Assembly: GCA_023392285.1 (NCBI GenBank)
Contig: JAEVZK010000046.1
Span: 1 to 29,439 of the forward strand
Length of the DNA: 29,439 bases
Direction of reading: 5' to 3'
DNA from: Armatimonadota bacterium
Lineage (GTDB): Bacteria; Armatimonadota; Fimbriimonadia; Fimbriimonadales; Fimbriimonadaceae
Part shown: positions 15,881-24,095 of the stretch, piece by piece
Layout of the letters: every line of letters starts with the position of its first letter
How positions within the stretch are numbered: position 1 is the first letter of the stretch
The notes under the pieces: generated by a model
The model's input: the letters and a program-made list of their open reading frames with translations, nothing else
The model's database searches: none
Told to the model about the DNA's origin: nothing
Program-made: the position numbers and the translations under genes

Positions 15881-15955
15881 TGGAGCCGGCGACAGGACTT
15901 GAACCCGCGACCCGCTGTTTACAAAACAGCTGCTCTACCACTGAGCTACGCCGGC
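15881..15955 (-). tRNA. tRNA-Thr (UGU)
   Basis: Full cloverleaf on the minus strand. The acceptor stem GCCGGCG pairs with CGCCGGC, the D-arm is GCTC...GAGC, and the anticodon stem GCTGT/ACAGC encloses loop TTTGTAA with anticodon TGT. The T-arm contains TTCAAGT. The discriminator is T and CCA is encoded (75 nt in total). Anticodon UGU reads ACA and other Thr codons. It ends 4 nt before moeA. Confidence 0.97.
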
Positions 15956-15966
15956 TGACAATGCTT

Positions 15967-15996
15967 ATTGTGGGGGAGATCTGCCCCGGAATGCAA
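15967..15996 (-). promoter_or_regulatory. Promoter of the tRNA-Thr / moeA transcript
   Basis: On the minus strand TTGCAT (15991-15996), an 18-bp spacer and CACAAT (15967-15972), with eleven bases to the tRNA 5' end. The predicted start is 4-5 bases ahead of the tRNA. It lies directly after the stop of the 15998-16408 gene and is the only visible promoter for the moeA operon. Confidence 0.5.
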
Positions 15997-15997
15997 C

Positions 15998-16408
15998 TTA
16001 ACCCTTCGTCGATTTTTTCCGGGTTCGGGACTTCACTAGCTTGGGAGAGCCATCGCTGCCGTAACCAAGCTTAAATCCTGCGGGAAGCGCACTCAGAGCA
16101 GCCTTCAATTCGTCAGGCATCTCAACTTGTTCTCGCTTCCGGCGGCCCCGTCGGCGGCTGGGGTTTAAGGATTGGAAGGCAGCCGTTGCATCGGTCTCGG
16201 CGCTCATGGGAACCAGGTCCTTACCCTTGATAGTGTAAAGCTCCGAACTTGCCGGAAAGGAAAGGAACAAATAGTCGCCGGAGCTTAACAGTCGCGCTTC
16301 GATCGGAATCGAAAACTTTTTCACTCCCACACGTACCGAAAGAACGCCCGACTTAGGGGCAGCCTTGAACTTCAAAGAGTTCTTCACATTTTGAACTGAT
16401 CTCTGCAT
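15998..16408 (-). CDS. Small basic protein of unknown function
   Basis: A 136-residue protein I do not recognise. It has no signal peptide or membrane segment. Residues 10-63 look like a small beta fold (VLSVRVGVKKFSIPIEAR, then GDYLFLSFP). A strongly basic stretch RRRGRRKR sits near 85-92. A C-terminal helix-strand unit follows (PDELKAALSALPAGFKLGY, then PKLVKSRTRKK). The basic patches suggest nucleic-acid binding, which is inference only. The start is ATG 16408 with TAAGG seven bases upstream. It is 50 bp downstream of panC and 42 bp before the tRNA, same strand. Codon use and the clean ends argue for a real gene. Confidence 0.7.
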   Translation of the reverse strand: MQRSVQNVKNSLKFKAAPKSGVLSVRVGVKKFSIPIEARLLSSGDYLFLSFPASSELYTIKGKDLVPMSAETDATAAFQSLNPSRRRGRRKREQVEMPDELKAALSALPAGFKLGYGSDGSPKLVKSRTRKKSTKG

Positions 16409-16458
16409 TCTAAAACCTTACCTGCAAGAGCATATTCAAGAAGAACAAGATAAAGCAA

Positions 16459-17280
16459 CTAGCAATTACGCCAAACTTGCAGATTGTCGATCAATCGAAC
16501 ACCCTTAAGTCGCACAGCGACTATCAGGTAAGCATCTTCTATAACTTTGCTGATGGACTCATAATTCGCAAAGGAAATGAGATCGAAATAATCCACCACA
16601 AACCCTCGTTCGGCGAGATGTTCCCGAGCTTCCAACAAGCACGAAGCGACCTCCTCATTCGCTCTTAATTTCGCCTTGGTTGCTGTCATCGTGCGATAGA
16701 TGTCTGCAGCCACTAACTGATCTTCTGCAGATAGATATCGGTTACGACTTGAGAGGGCGAGCCCGTTTGCGTCCCGCTTTGTTTCACCGAAGGTTAGTTG
16801 GACGGGAAAGTTGAGATCGCGCACCATTTGAGAGACCACTGCACACTGCTGGAGGTCCTTGAGACCGAAGGCTGCGACTGAGGGCCGTACGATGTTGAAT
16901 AGCTTCGCAACCACGGTCGCTACACCTTGAAGATGTCCGGGCCGAATGGCTCCTTCATAAATGCTTGCGATATTTCCTACATCGATAGATGTGTGGGATT
17001 GGCGATACATTTCTTCCGCAGTAGGAAGGAACACTACATCGACTCCGGCTTCGCGCGCGGTCTCGAGATCGGTGTCGACAGTGCGAGGATAGTTAGCAAA
17101 ATCCTCAGATGGCCCAAATTGGGTCGGATTGACAAAGATCGACAGCAGCCGGGTCTCACAATCGGCGACCAAATCAAGGAGCGAAACGTGCCCTGTATGT
17201 AGAGCCCCCATGGTAGGGACAAATCCAATATTACTTAAATCTAACGATCGTAGTTCCTCGATAGTCTGGACGACTTTCAA
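16459..17280 (-). CDS. panC: Pantothenate synthetase PanC
   Basis: A 273-residue ATP-dependent ligase joining pantoate and beta-alanine. Motifs are PTMGALHTGHVSL (a HIGH-like signature, about residues 21-33), SIFVNPTQFGP, EGAIRPGHLQGVATVVAKLFNI and GLALSSRNRYLS. Two positions differ from the common form: FGLKDLQQ has Leu where most PanC have Glu (FGEKD), and KRDANGLALSS has Asn where most have Asp before Gly. The rest of the active site looks intact, so I expect activity. The start is TTG at 17280, overlapping the panB stop as TTGA, so the two are coupled. At about 270 residues it is a normal-length PanC without a fused cytidylate kinase. Confidence 0.94.
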   Translation of the reverse strand: MKVVQTIEELRSLDLSNIGFVPTMGALHTGHVSLLDLVADCETRLLSIFVNPTQFGPSEDFANYPRTVDTDLETAREAGVDVVFLPTAEEMYRQSHTSIDVGNIASIYEGAIRPGHLQGVATVVAKLFNIVRPSVAAFGLKDLQQCAVVSQMVRDLNFPVQLTFGETKRDANGLALSSRNRYLSAEDQLVAADIYRTMTATKAKLRANEEVASCLLEAREHLAERGFVVDYFDLISFANYESISKVIEDAYLIVAVRLKGVRLIDNLQVWRNC

Positions 17281-18062
17281 AACGAGTTGTCCTTCGAGGG
17301 GAAGCGTCGATCCCTTACGTCAGCCGCGTAGTCTTCCACCGCTCGACTCAGCATTTGGCGCGCTTCAATATATCGTTTACTGTGCTTGAATTCTTCCTTT
17401 GTCAATCCAAGAATGTCGTGCATCACCTGCACTTCCCCGTCACAGTCGACACCTGCGCCAATGCCGATGGTCGGAATTCGCAGCTTCTTGCTGATTTCCT
17501 TGCCGAGTTCCGCTGGAATGACCTCAAGAACGATCGCAGAAGCCCCCGCTTCTTCGAGTTCTAGCGCTGCTTCAACCAGCGCTTGTCCATCATCGCCACG
17601 ACCCTGAACTTTGTAGCCACCAAAACGATGCACGGACTGCGGGGTAAGCCCAATATGACCGATCACGGGCGCGCCGGTCTTAACGATTGCCTTGACTTCC
17701 TCCGGAAAGTTGCCTTCGAGCTTGACCGCACTCGCTCCGCATTTCATAAGGTCTGCCGCGCTTTTAACCGCTTGCTCGACGGAAGCACCATAGCTGCCGA
17801 ACGGTAGGTCGGCAACGATAAGGGCGCGCCTTACCGAAGACGCTACCGCTCTCGTATGGTGCATCATCGCATCTAGAGACGCGTGGACCGTGGAGGGCAA
17901 GCCCAGCATCACATTCGCCAGCGAATCACCGACAAGAATGACGTCGACTCCTGCCTCATCGAATAATCCGGCAAAGCAAGAATCGTACGCGGTAATGGCG
18001 ACAATCTTTTCGCCGCGCCCCTTCACTGCCGTTAATCCTGGCGCGGTGATTTTGCCGGTCAT
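17277..18062 (-). CDS. panB: 3-methyl-2-oxobutanoate hydroxymethyltransferase PanB
   Basis: A 261-residue TIM-barrel enzyme making ketopantoate, the first committed step to pantothenate and CoA. Motifs are ITAYDSCFAGLFDEAGVD, ILVGDSLANVMLG (Mg-binding Asp), VADLPFGSYGAS, AVKLEGN, GHIGLTPQSVHRFGGYKVQG and VLEVIPAELG, all as in the family. It is the first gene of panB-panC, right after a strong terminator from the upstream gene. TAAACT precedes the ATG by exactly six bases, so this operon probably starts with a leaderless message. No panD or panE is seen nearby. Confidence 0.96.
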   Translation of the reverse strand: MTGKITAPGLTAVKGRGEKIVAITAYDSCFAGLFDEAGVDVILVGDSLANVMLGLPSTVHASLDAMMHHTRAVASSVRRALIVADLPFGSYGASVEQAVKSAADLMKCGASAVKLEGNFPEEVKAIVKTGAPVIGHIGLTPQSVHRFGGYKVQGRGDDGQALVEAALELEEAGASAIVLEVIPAELGKEISKKLRIPTIGIGAGVDCDGEVQVMHDILGLTKEEFKHSKRYIEARQMLSRAVEDYAADVRDRRFPSKDNSF

Positions 18063-18068
18063 GAACCA

Positions 18069-18074
18069 AGTTTA
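18069..18074 (-). promoter_or_regulatory. -10-like TAAACT, 6 nt before panB ATG
   Basis: TAAACT-TGGTTC-ATG on the minus strand, between the terminator at 18082-18110 and panB. Since the terminator isolates panB from upstream transcription, a promoter is required in this 20-bp space, which strengthens the call. Confidence 0.68.
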
Positions 18075-18081
18075 CCGACGA

Positions 18082-18110
18082 AAAAGGCGGCTCAGCATGA
18101 GCCGCCTTTT
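18082..18110 (-). terminator. Intrinsic terminator before panB
   Basis: A 13-bp stem with GGCGGCTCA paired to TGAGCCGCC, extended by A/T pairs, and a 3-nt loop. On the minus strand it runs into TTTTT. It ends the transcript of the secreted-protein gene 18131-18844. This is the clearest rho-independent terminator in the window. Confidence 0.88.
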
Positions 18111-18130
18111 CAGCACGTTAAGTCGAAATG

Positions 18131-18844
18131 TTACTTTACGCCGTCGAGTGTCAACACGATCTTGGCGTCCATTGGGCCGACCTGTGGGTAGGGGGCCTGC
18201 TTCATAGAGCCTACCAACTTGACGAGAGTGCCGTCCTTAATGTTGATCCAGTAAGTTCCGGTTGAACTGGCGGGAGTGTCTCCACCCGTTTCCTTGTAGT
18301 TGCCCGAAATTTTTAGCGTGTCGTAATCGCCGACCTTCTCGGTTCCTTCCACCTTGTAGGTGCCTTCGGCATCGACTGAACCCTTATCATCCTTCTTGAT
18401 CGTAACCGTCCAGCTGTCACCGACCTTCACGGGAGTCTTCGGGAAGATGAGTGATTGAAGGTGGGCCAATCGCATCGAGTTCGGATCGCCAGACGGGTCC
18501 TTGATCGAAAGCGCTTGGCCGAGGGCATTGTACGTGGTAACAGTCGCATCTTGCGAAGGGATTTCCATCTCTTGTCCTCCGACAGTGACCTTGCCATCGC
18601 TCATCGTGGACTGCAGTTCGTAATCACCGGAGTCAGCGAGCTTGGTAACTTTCTCAGTGACGGTTGCGTTCAGTTCGGCATCTCCAAACTGAGCTCCCTC
18701 TAACGTCGCTTTCAAGTGGTACTTGGCGCTATCGCCAACCTTAATGACTCGTTTGAGCGTCACCGCTTCTTGCACGGCAAGAGCCGTCATGGCCAGGGCG
18801 GCGACTGCGGCCAATCCAATAATTTTCACACCATTGCGCATCAT
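18131..18844 (-). CDS. Small secreted beta-rich protein of unknown function
   Basis: A 237-residue protein. The signal peptide is MMRNGVKIIGLAAVAALAMTALA, with likely cleavage after ALA. The mature part is rich in Thr, Val and Lys with repeated strands (YHLKATLEG, ELNATVTEKVTKL, YELQSTMSDGKVTVGG) and the phrases VKVGDSWTVTI and GTYWINIKDGTLVKLVGS. It resembles secreted bacterial proteins in which a parameter is 'brought to zero' by a GDSW-containing barrel half (DUF6263-like), but I would not name a function. The start is ATG 18844, with GGAGAAGAG ahead of it; the longer frame to 19009 lies in promoter DNA. It is transcribed alone: promoter near 18885 and a terminator at 18082. Confidence 0.78.
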   Translation of the reverse strand: MMRNGVKIIGLAAVAALAMTALAVQEAVTLKRVIKVGDSAKYHLKATLEGAQFGDAELNATVTEKVTKLADSGDYELQSTMSDGKVTVGGQEMEIPSQDATVTTYNALGQALSIKDPSGDPNSMRLAHLQSLIFPKTPVKVGDSWTVTIKKDDKGSVDAEGTYKVEGTEKVGDYDTLKISGNYKETGGDTPASSTGTYWINIKDGTLVKLVGSMKQAPYPQVGPMDAKIVLTLDGVK

Positions 18845-18884
18845 AGTTTCTCTTCTCCAGATTCCTTCGCCTGTTGGCGAATTT

Positions 18885-18890
18885 ATCATA
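18885..18890 (-). promoter_or_regulatory. Candidate -10 of the 18131-18844 gene
   Basis: TATGAT on the minus strand, 40 bases before the ATG. This gives a leader of about 34 nt that contains a proper Shine-Dalgarno (GGAGAAGAG). It shows that conventional leaders coexist with leaderless starts in this genome. Confidence 0.45.
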
Positions 18891-19001
18891 CTCCTCATAC
18901 TCTGAGCGAGAGGAGCACGTTGCGAAGTTTGGGACACTTGGCCCGCGATTAGGTTGAATGGTAAACGTAGACAACTGTTGAGGATGACGGAGAACCACGT
19001 G

Positions 19002-20957
19002 ATGGGCATACAAGAAGCCCTTGATCAGCTTGATCAAATCGCACCCGGAGTTCCCCTCCTCGCCTTGGGACAAACTATCTTCTGGGATGAACCCATGAAG
19101 GCGGGCGTCGCCAATCAGATCAGGAAGCGGCGGTCGAATCGACGATTTATCGCCGGCATCCACGACACCGACTATTTTGCGAAGCTTCCCCACAGCCGCT
19201 CTATTCCCGGTACGTTTAAAGCGGTTCCCCACAACGACACCACAACCCAGGGACTCTGGAGTGCAGCGGGTGAATTTTCGTCGATCTTCGGCAGCGAGAC
19301 CGTGATCAGTCGGGAGCAGTTGCTTCGAGCTGGACTCCGCATCGGGAAAATTGCTCCAAGTCGGCCACAGTTTCTCGATTCGGCCACTGAGGCTTACGGT
19401 TGGAGGGGCATCGTAGCTTTATCCGACCAGGTTCCGGTCACGTCGGAGCTGCCCCTCGAAGAGGTCTACCCCTCGATTGCTTCAACGCTTGACTGGGCGA
19501 TTACCGAATCGCTGGCCTGCATTTCCGGTCAATCCCTGGTGAGCGCCACCGCCGTAGCGAATATGCTCAAGCAAGAGGTGGCAAGCACCAAGAGCCTTCT
19601 GCTTCGGGAAAAGAGCAACCCCAGCCTGGCGGATTTCTATCGAACCCTTATCCCGAAGCTATATCAGTTCGCATCGAATTCGGGAGTCGAGCCAGAAACG
19701 ACTGCGACGACTGAACTCTTGAACTTTAACACCGAAACCTGCTCACTTGGTCGCTTCCAAATCCTAGATCTGTTCGCGAATCAGGACACACGAGCAAACG
19801 CCTGCGAAGCCTACAATTCCGTCGTTCGCAATTCTGGACAGTACGAGCTCTCGCGTTTTGGAACGGGGGCGATTCCATTTGATTTGGTCATCCCGGGCCT
19901 CGGGCGAGGAACCTTGCGGCTTACCCGTCGTGCCGTGATCGTGATGACGCCTCAGCCTCAATTCATCTCTCTCAAGAGGCCGCTTCAGTCAGTGGCTGAT
20001 CTGGCGGCTGCGATCGAGAGGAAGTTTGGCTCCCACTGCACTCTGGTCGGAAAGGCCATTGCCCTCATCGGGATGCTTGCGGCGGATTTCGTCTTCGTCT
20101 TTCATGACGGCGCGAGCAGCTACGTCAGCCAGAGTCGGCGCTTTCATCAGGAACTAGCCGCCAAGCTCAATTTCAAGCAGGCGATCCATCCAATCCTCCG
20201 GGTTCGGTACAACACGTGGGATTCCTTACAGGTTTGCTGCAGCTGGCTGCGTCTTCCCGCCGCCTTGCAACGCTCATTTGGAGTCGAGGAATTGTGCGCT
20301 CCGAGTTTGGCAGCCCGCTGGAAATTGGTCGCCGCAGAGCAAGAGGATCTCTTGCGAGTTCTCGGCAAGCTGCGGCGGCCGCTCGATCTGCTGAAGTTTC
20401 TTCAAGAACGATTAGCTGGCTCCTGGGTCGCTCTCTCCAAGGAATACATCTCTTTGCACGATGAGCTGCAATCCCGAACTTGCGATCTCCTCAAATTGCA
20501 GGAAAAGCGACGAGCACAGTACTCCCGCCGCCGTAAAATCAGAAAACTGCGATCGGATCTGGAGCGCCAAATGGGTGACCACTTCCGGCGCTACATTTTC
20601 GAAAAACCGGAGGATGCCGCACGTGTAAAGGAGCGCTCGGAGTTCAAGTCGAAGTTAGCTGATCTCAATGCAGAAGCACACGCGACCGAAATCGCCATCA
20701 AGCAATCGCTCCACGCACAACGGGAGATTGCCCGGAATCCCGAAGTGACCAAGATTCACGAGCGACGACAAAGCATCGAAGTGGAAGCCGAACTTGCCAG
20801 GCTAAAATTGATTCGCAGCGCCGTCATCACGTCGAGAGGCTTGGCACATTCTAATCTGAGGCCAAGCGCCTGGTGGTTCAGGCTCATTTGTCCAGACGGT
20901 CTTTGGTTTAGAGAGACCGTCGATTCCGCTGATTATTATCTGGAGCCTCTCCAGTGA
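19002..20957 (+). CDS. Uncharacterised 651-residue protein coupled to dapF
   Basis: I do not recognise this family. There is no signal peptide. The N-terminal part contains LLALGQTIFWDEPMKAG, GIHDTDYFAKLP and KAVPHNDTTTQGLWSAAGE, which look like conserved loops of an enzyme fold. A central region has GTLRLTRRAVIVMTPQPQFI and LIGMLAADFVFVFHDGAS. Roughly residues 450-610 are a charged, probably coiled-coil stretch (KLQEKRRAQYSRRRKIRKL, then ATEIAIKQSLHAQREIARN). The C-terminus returns to a compact segment (WWFRLICPDGLWFRETVDSA). ATG 19002 is chosen for its upstream GGAG (nine bases); GTG 18999, ATG 18984 and ATG 18954 are in-frame alternatives. Its stop overlaps the dapF GTG (GTGA), and GGAG just before it would load ribosomes for dapF. 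The coupling hints at a cell-wall or lysine-pathway link, which is inference. Confidence 0.78.
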   Translation: MGIQEALDQLDQIAPGVPLLALGQTIFWDEPMKAGVANQIRKRRSNRRFIAGIHDTDYFAKLPHSRSIPGTFKAVPHNDTTTQGLWSAAGEFSSIFGSETVISREQLLRAGLRIGKIAPSRPQFLDSATEAYGWRGIVALSDQVPVTSELPLEEVYPSIASTLDWAITESLACISGQSLVSATAVANMLKQEVASTKSLLLREKSNPSLADFYRTLIPKLYQFASNSGVEPETTATTELLNFNTETCSLGRFQILDLFANQDTRANACEAYNSVVRNSGQYELSRFGTGAIPFDLVIPGLGRGTLRLTRRAVIVMTPQPQFISLKRPLQSVADLAAAIERKFGSHCTLVGKAIALIGMLAADFVFVFHDGASSYVSQSRRFHQELAAKLNFKQAIHPILRVRYNTWDSLQVCCSWLRLPAALQRSFGVEELCAPSLAARWKLVAAEQEDLLRVLGKLRRPLDLLKFLQERLAGSWVALSKEYISLHDELQSRTCDLLKLQEKRRAQYSRRRKIRKLRSDLERQMGDHFRRYIFEKPEDAARVKERSEFKSKLADLNAEAHATEIAIKQSLHAQREIARNPEVTKIHERRQSIEVEAELARLKLIRSAVITSRGLAHSNLRPSAWWFRLICPDGLWFRETVDSADYYLEPLQ

Positions 20958-21829
20958 AGCTCCGGGTGCCATTCCATAAGGTCCAGTCGGTTGGGAACGA
21001 CTTTGTTCTAGTTGAAGAGGCGGACTTCAGCGGAGACTGGCACGAACTCGCCCGCCGAGCCAGTTCACGTCACTTCGGGATCGGCAGCGATGGATTGCTG
21101 ACCGTGAAAATGGTTGACGGCACCCTCGCGATCCGGATGTTCAATCCAGATGGCACGGAAGACTTCTGCGGAAATGGGATTCGCTGCTGCCTGCTGTATG
21201 CATTTCGGCACGGCTGGATCAGTGAAAGAGCTTCAGCTTTCCATGGGGGCGAAGTCATCGAAGCAAATGTGATCCGCGATCCCTTGGCCCCGTCCGACCC
21301 ACTCCTGCGTTTCACCCTCCCCGCCGCTACCTACGATCCGGCGATGGTGCCCACCACGGCTTCGCGAGAGATCTTCGATCAACCCATCTCGACCGTTATC
21401 GATCTCGATTTTCCCGGACCGGTGATCACCGGCCAAACTCGCGGAAGTCTCCTCTCCACCGGTTCCACCCACATGATCGTTTGGGTGAGCCAACTGCCTG
21501 ACGAGGACGAGTTCCTCTCAATTGCGCCAGCCCTGGAAAACGCTCCAATCTTCCCCCAGCGGACCAGCGTCATGTTCACGCAGGTCGTCACTACCGATGA
21601 GCTAAGGATGCGTATTTGGGAGAGAGGGGCTGGAGAAACCTTCGGCTGTGGCACCGGGAGCACCGCGGCGGCGGTCGACTACTTGCGCTTGGCCGGGCGC
21701 GGAGGCGAAGTGCTCGTTCATAACCCAGGGGGAGACCTCATGATCTCCGCCACCGAATGGGATCGGCCGGTCACGGTCTCCGGTAAAGCCGACATTCTGT
21801 TCCAGGGCACCTACTATTTCGCTGGCTAA
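20954..21829 (+). CDS. dapF: Diaminopimelate epimerase DapF
   Basis: A 291-residue cofactor-independent racemase that converts LL- to meso-diaminopimelate for lysine and peptidoglycan synthesis. Both catalytic cysteines are present: in MFNPDGTEDFCGNGIRCC and in GAGETFGCGTGSTAAAVDY. The substrate loop FHKVQSVGNDFVLVE at the start and GIGSDGLL are also present. Second-motif residues GCGTGS are standard. The start is GTG 20954, overlapping the preceding gene's TGA; GGAG lies eight bases upstream. The 3' end overlaps the convergent gene 21826-24027 by 4 bp. Confidence 0.95.
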   Translation: MKLRVPFHKVQSVGNDFVLVEEADFSGDWHELARRASSRHFGIGSDGLLTVKMVDGTLAIRMFNPDGTEDFCGNGIRCCLLYAFRHGWISERASAFHGGEVIEANVIRDPLAPSDPLLRFTLPAATYDPAMVPTTASREIFDQPISTVIDLDFPGPVITGQTRGSLLSTGSTHMIVWVSQLPDEDEFLSIAPALENAPIFPQRTSVMFTQVVTTDELRMRIWERGAGETFGCGTGSTAAAVDYLRLAGRGGEVLVHNPGGDLMISATEWDRPVTVSGKADILFQGTYYFAG

Positions 21830-24027
21830 AACTCCTTCTTAAAAGCGCCGAGAAGATTTGAGTAGTCATCGGTCCAAAGGGGAGTGGAGTCCGACACAAG
21901 CAATCCGTTCCAATCGATCGATCGATCCAATGGGCTTAGATCGGACAGGGAACGAGCCATGATGATCCAATGGGAGGCCGCCTTGCCAGTGTGATTATCA
22001 CTCTCCGTGTCATCATTCGACCGCGATACCAGGGCAAGGGAGGAAGCTTCTTTCGCCAGAATCGGCTCCAGATCCAAGTAGCGATTTGAGATGTGCACCG
22101 CAATCACGCCGCCAGGCCGCAACTTGCGAAGATACATGTCAAATGCTTCTTTAGTTAGAAGGTGAACGGGAATGGAATCGGAGCTGAACGCGTCCAGGAC
22201 AAGCAGATCGATGGAGTTCGCAGGAGCTTGCTCCAAGGTCAATCGAGCATCTCCAACCTCGACCTTGAGGTTGGCGCGACAATCGCGCAAGAACGTGAAC
22301 ATCGCGGGATCACGTGCAATGCGCACGACGTCTGGATCAAGCTCATAATAAGTGAAATTTTGGCCCGGCCGACCATAAGCAGCCAGCGAGCCCACCCCCA
22401 GTCCCACCAGAGCTACGTCCGTCTTTCGCTTCCCGATCTGCTTGAAGACTTGACCGATGGGTCCCGACTCAGCGTAATAGGTGAGCGGCACCCCTACGTA
22501 TTTCCCAGTCACGAATTCCAATCCATGCACCGTGTTGCCGTTGGTCAAGGTGTGAAATACTCCGAGGTCGTTGTGGGCGCTCATGACCCGATGAAGCCCG
22601 TAAAAGCTCCGGTGCGCTTCGATGATCTCGCCCAGCACAGAAATCTGGGTCAACGCAGAAGCGGTAAACACTCCCGCCAATGCCAACCCAAAACTGACCG
22701 GTCGATCCACCGCGAGAAAGCAGACAACGAGCGGAAGGCCGATCGCGACCGCCGTACGGACCTGTGATGGGCCGTAATGGCCCTTTGCAAAGCTCATGAG
22801 GCCAACGCTGAACAAGAACACTCCGATGGGATAGATGAGTTCTTTCGCATTACAAGTCGTGCCTGCCGGTTTCGGACGGAAAGCACATGCCATCGCGAGC
22901 ACGAGCGGATACTCGAAGAGGGTATGAAAGATCGCCGGCGCGATGAGCGCGTTAAAGATCCCGCCCAGAACACCTCCAAGAGACACCAGGAAGAAAAACT
23001 GGGTGAGATCTTTGGAATGGGGCCGGTCCTGAGCCAAAGCACTGTGACACATCAGCGCGGTGACGAAGAAGACGATAAGATGGAAAGCCGCCATCTCAAA
23101 GATGTATTGCGTCGATTCCAGCACCATGACAAGGCCCAGCGGGATGACGAGCAACGGCATCACCCGACCGATTAGCCGTAGCGGCACGACCTGTCGACGG
23201 GCGAAGGCGAGGATGAAGGTCAGCAAGTATAGGGCAAGCGGGACAATCCAAAGCAGCGGAATGGGTGCCAAATTCGAAGTGAGAAACGTGGTGACCCCCA
23301 GCATCAGACTGCTGGGAACGAAGGCCAAGCCGATCCACTTCAGTCGCCGACGATGGTCGAGAGGGACATCGGGTGCTTCATCGAGCGGCTCAGCGGGCAT
23401 GAGTTGAGGCGCTTCTTCAATCGGAGCCGTCATTTCTCGCTGGCGGAAAAGCGTCACCGCGCACACCGCCATGAGCGCGACGAGCAAGTAAAACCCATAA
23501 CCCCAGTAGCGTGTTTGCTCGTCCAGCGTGAATCGTGGCTCGATGAGAGTCGGGTAGGCAAGTAGGGCGACCATACTGCCCACGTTGCTTGCCGCATATA
23601 AAAAGTAGGGGTCGCTTGCGAGGCGATCGTTAGTCGAGGCAAACCAACGCTGGATCAAGGGCGCTCCGGCCGAGATGATGACGAATGGGATACCTACGGT
23701 AAGCGCAAGCACGACAAGGACTTCGAGTGCCCCGCCGGTTCCTGCCCTCCAAATCGAGGTCCCAGCGACGGCAATCGGCAAGGTCAGGATCGTGAGGAGA
23801 AGAAAAATGACGTGGACACCGCTCTGGCGACGGGCACCAAGCCGAGCGATGCTCAAGTGAGCGTATCCATATCCAACCAGCAGCGCGCCCTGGAAGAACA
23901 TCATGCTCGTATTCCAGACTCCGGCTGAACCACCGAACCTAGGCAGGATCATCTTGGCGATCATCGGCTGGATCAGGAAGAGCAACGCCGAGCTGAGAAA
24001 GAGGGTGACAGTAAAGAGAAATCGCAT
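21826..24027 (-). CDS. Polytopic membrane protein fused to a spermidine-synthase-like domain
   Basis: A 733-residue protein. The N-terminal ~490 residues hold about twelve to fourteen hydrophobic helices (start FTVTLFLSSALLFLIQPMIA, then IPFVIISAGAPLIQRWF). The cytoplasmic C-terminal ~197 residues are a SAM/dcSAM-binding Rossmann domain: VALVGLGVGSLAAYG (from 538), YYELDPDVVRIA, VGDARLTLEQ and LLVLDAFSSDSIPVHLLTKEAF. This domain order is known in many bacteria under the name fused MFS/spermidine synthase. True spermidine synthases have an Asp proton acceptor in a DxxDP-type loop; here it reads DAFSSDS, so polyamine synthesis should not be assumed. The start ATG 24027 follows a TAGTAT hexamer with a ~20-nt leader. 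It overlaps dapF at the 3' end. Confidence 0.88.
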   Translation of the reverse strand: MRFLFTVTLFLSSALLFLIQPMIAKMILPRFGGSAGVWNTSMMFFQGALLVGYGYAHLSIARLGARRQSGVHVIFLLLTILTLPIAVAGTSIWRAGTGGALEVLVVLALTVGIPFVIISAGAPLIQRWFASTNDRLASDPYFLYAASNVGSMVALLAYPTLIEPRFTLDEQTRYWGYGFYLLVALMAVCAVTLFRQREMTAPIEEAPQLMPAEPLDEAPDVPLDHRRRLKWIGLAFVPSSLMLGVTTFLTSNLAPIPLLWIVPLALYLLTFILAFARRQVVPLRLIGRVMPLLVIPLGLVMVLESTQYIFEMAAFHLIVFFVTALMCHSALAQDRPHSKDLTQFFFLVSLGGVLGGIFNALIAPAIFHTLFEYPLVLAMACAFRPKPAGTTCNAKELIYPIGVFLFSVGLMSFAKGHYGPSQVRTAVAIGLPLVVCFLAVDRPVSFGLALAGVFTASALTQISVLGEIIEAHRSFYGLHRVMSAHNDLGVFHTLTNGNTVHGLEFVTGKYVGVPLTYYAESGPIGQVFKQIGKRKTDVALVGLGVGSLAAYGRPGQNFTYYELDPDVVRIARDPAMFTFLRDCRANLKVEVGDARLTLEQAPANSIDLLVLDAFSSDSIPVHLLTKEAFDMYLRKLRPGGVIAVHISNRYLDLEPILAKEASSLALVSRSNDDTESDNHTGKAASHWIIMARSLSDLSPLDRSIDWNGLLVSDSTPLWTDDYSNLLGAFKKEF

Positions 24028-24053
24028 TGCTGGCTGCGCGTGATTGGCTCAGA

Positions 24054-24059
24054 ATACTA
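24054..24059 (-). promoter_or_regulatory. Candidate -10 of the membrane/spermidine-synthase-like gene
   Basis: TAGTAT on the minus strand, 26 bases before the ATG. It lies in the 68-bp gap shared with the divergent bcp promoter (24085-24090). Confidence 0.35.
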
Positions 24060-24084
24060 GAGCAACCTGGATGCTCGCTTTTCG

Positions 24085-24090
24085 TAGAAT
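24085..24090 (+). promoter_or_regulatory. -10-like TAGAAT, 5 nt before bcp GTG
   Basis: TAGAAT-CCGGC-GTG with no Shine-Dalgarno. The spacer is one base shorter than in the other cases. It supports GTG 24096 as the start. Confidence 0.55.
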
Positions 24091-24095
24091 CCGGC

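Noticed and set aside
24027..24095. N-terminal extension of Bcp from TTG 24027
   Set aside because: It overlaps the divergent gene's start codon and the TAGAAT signal, and does not match the family N-terminus.
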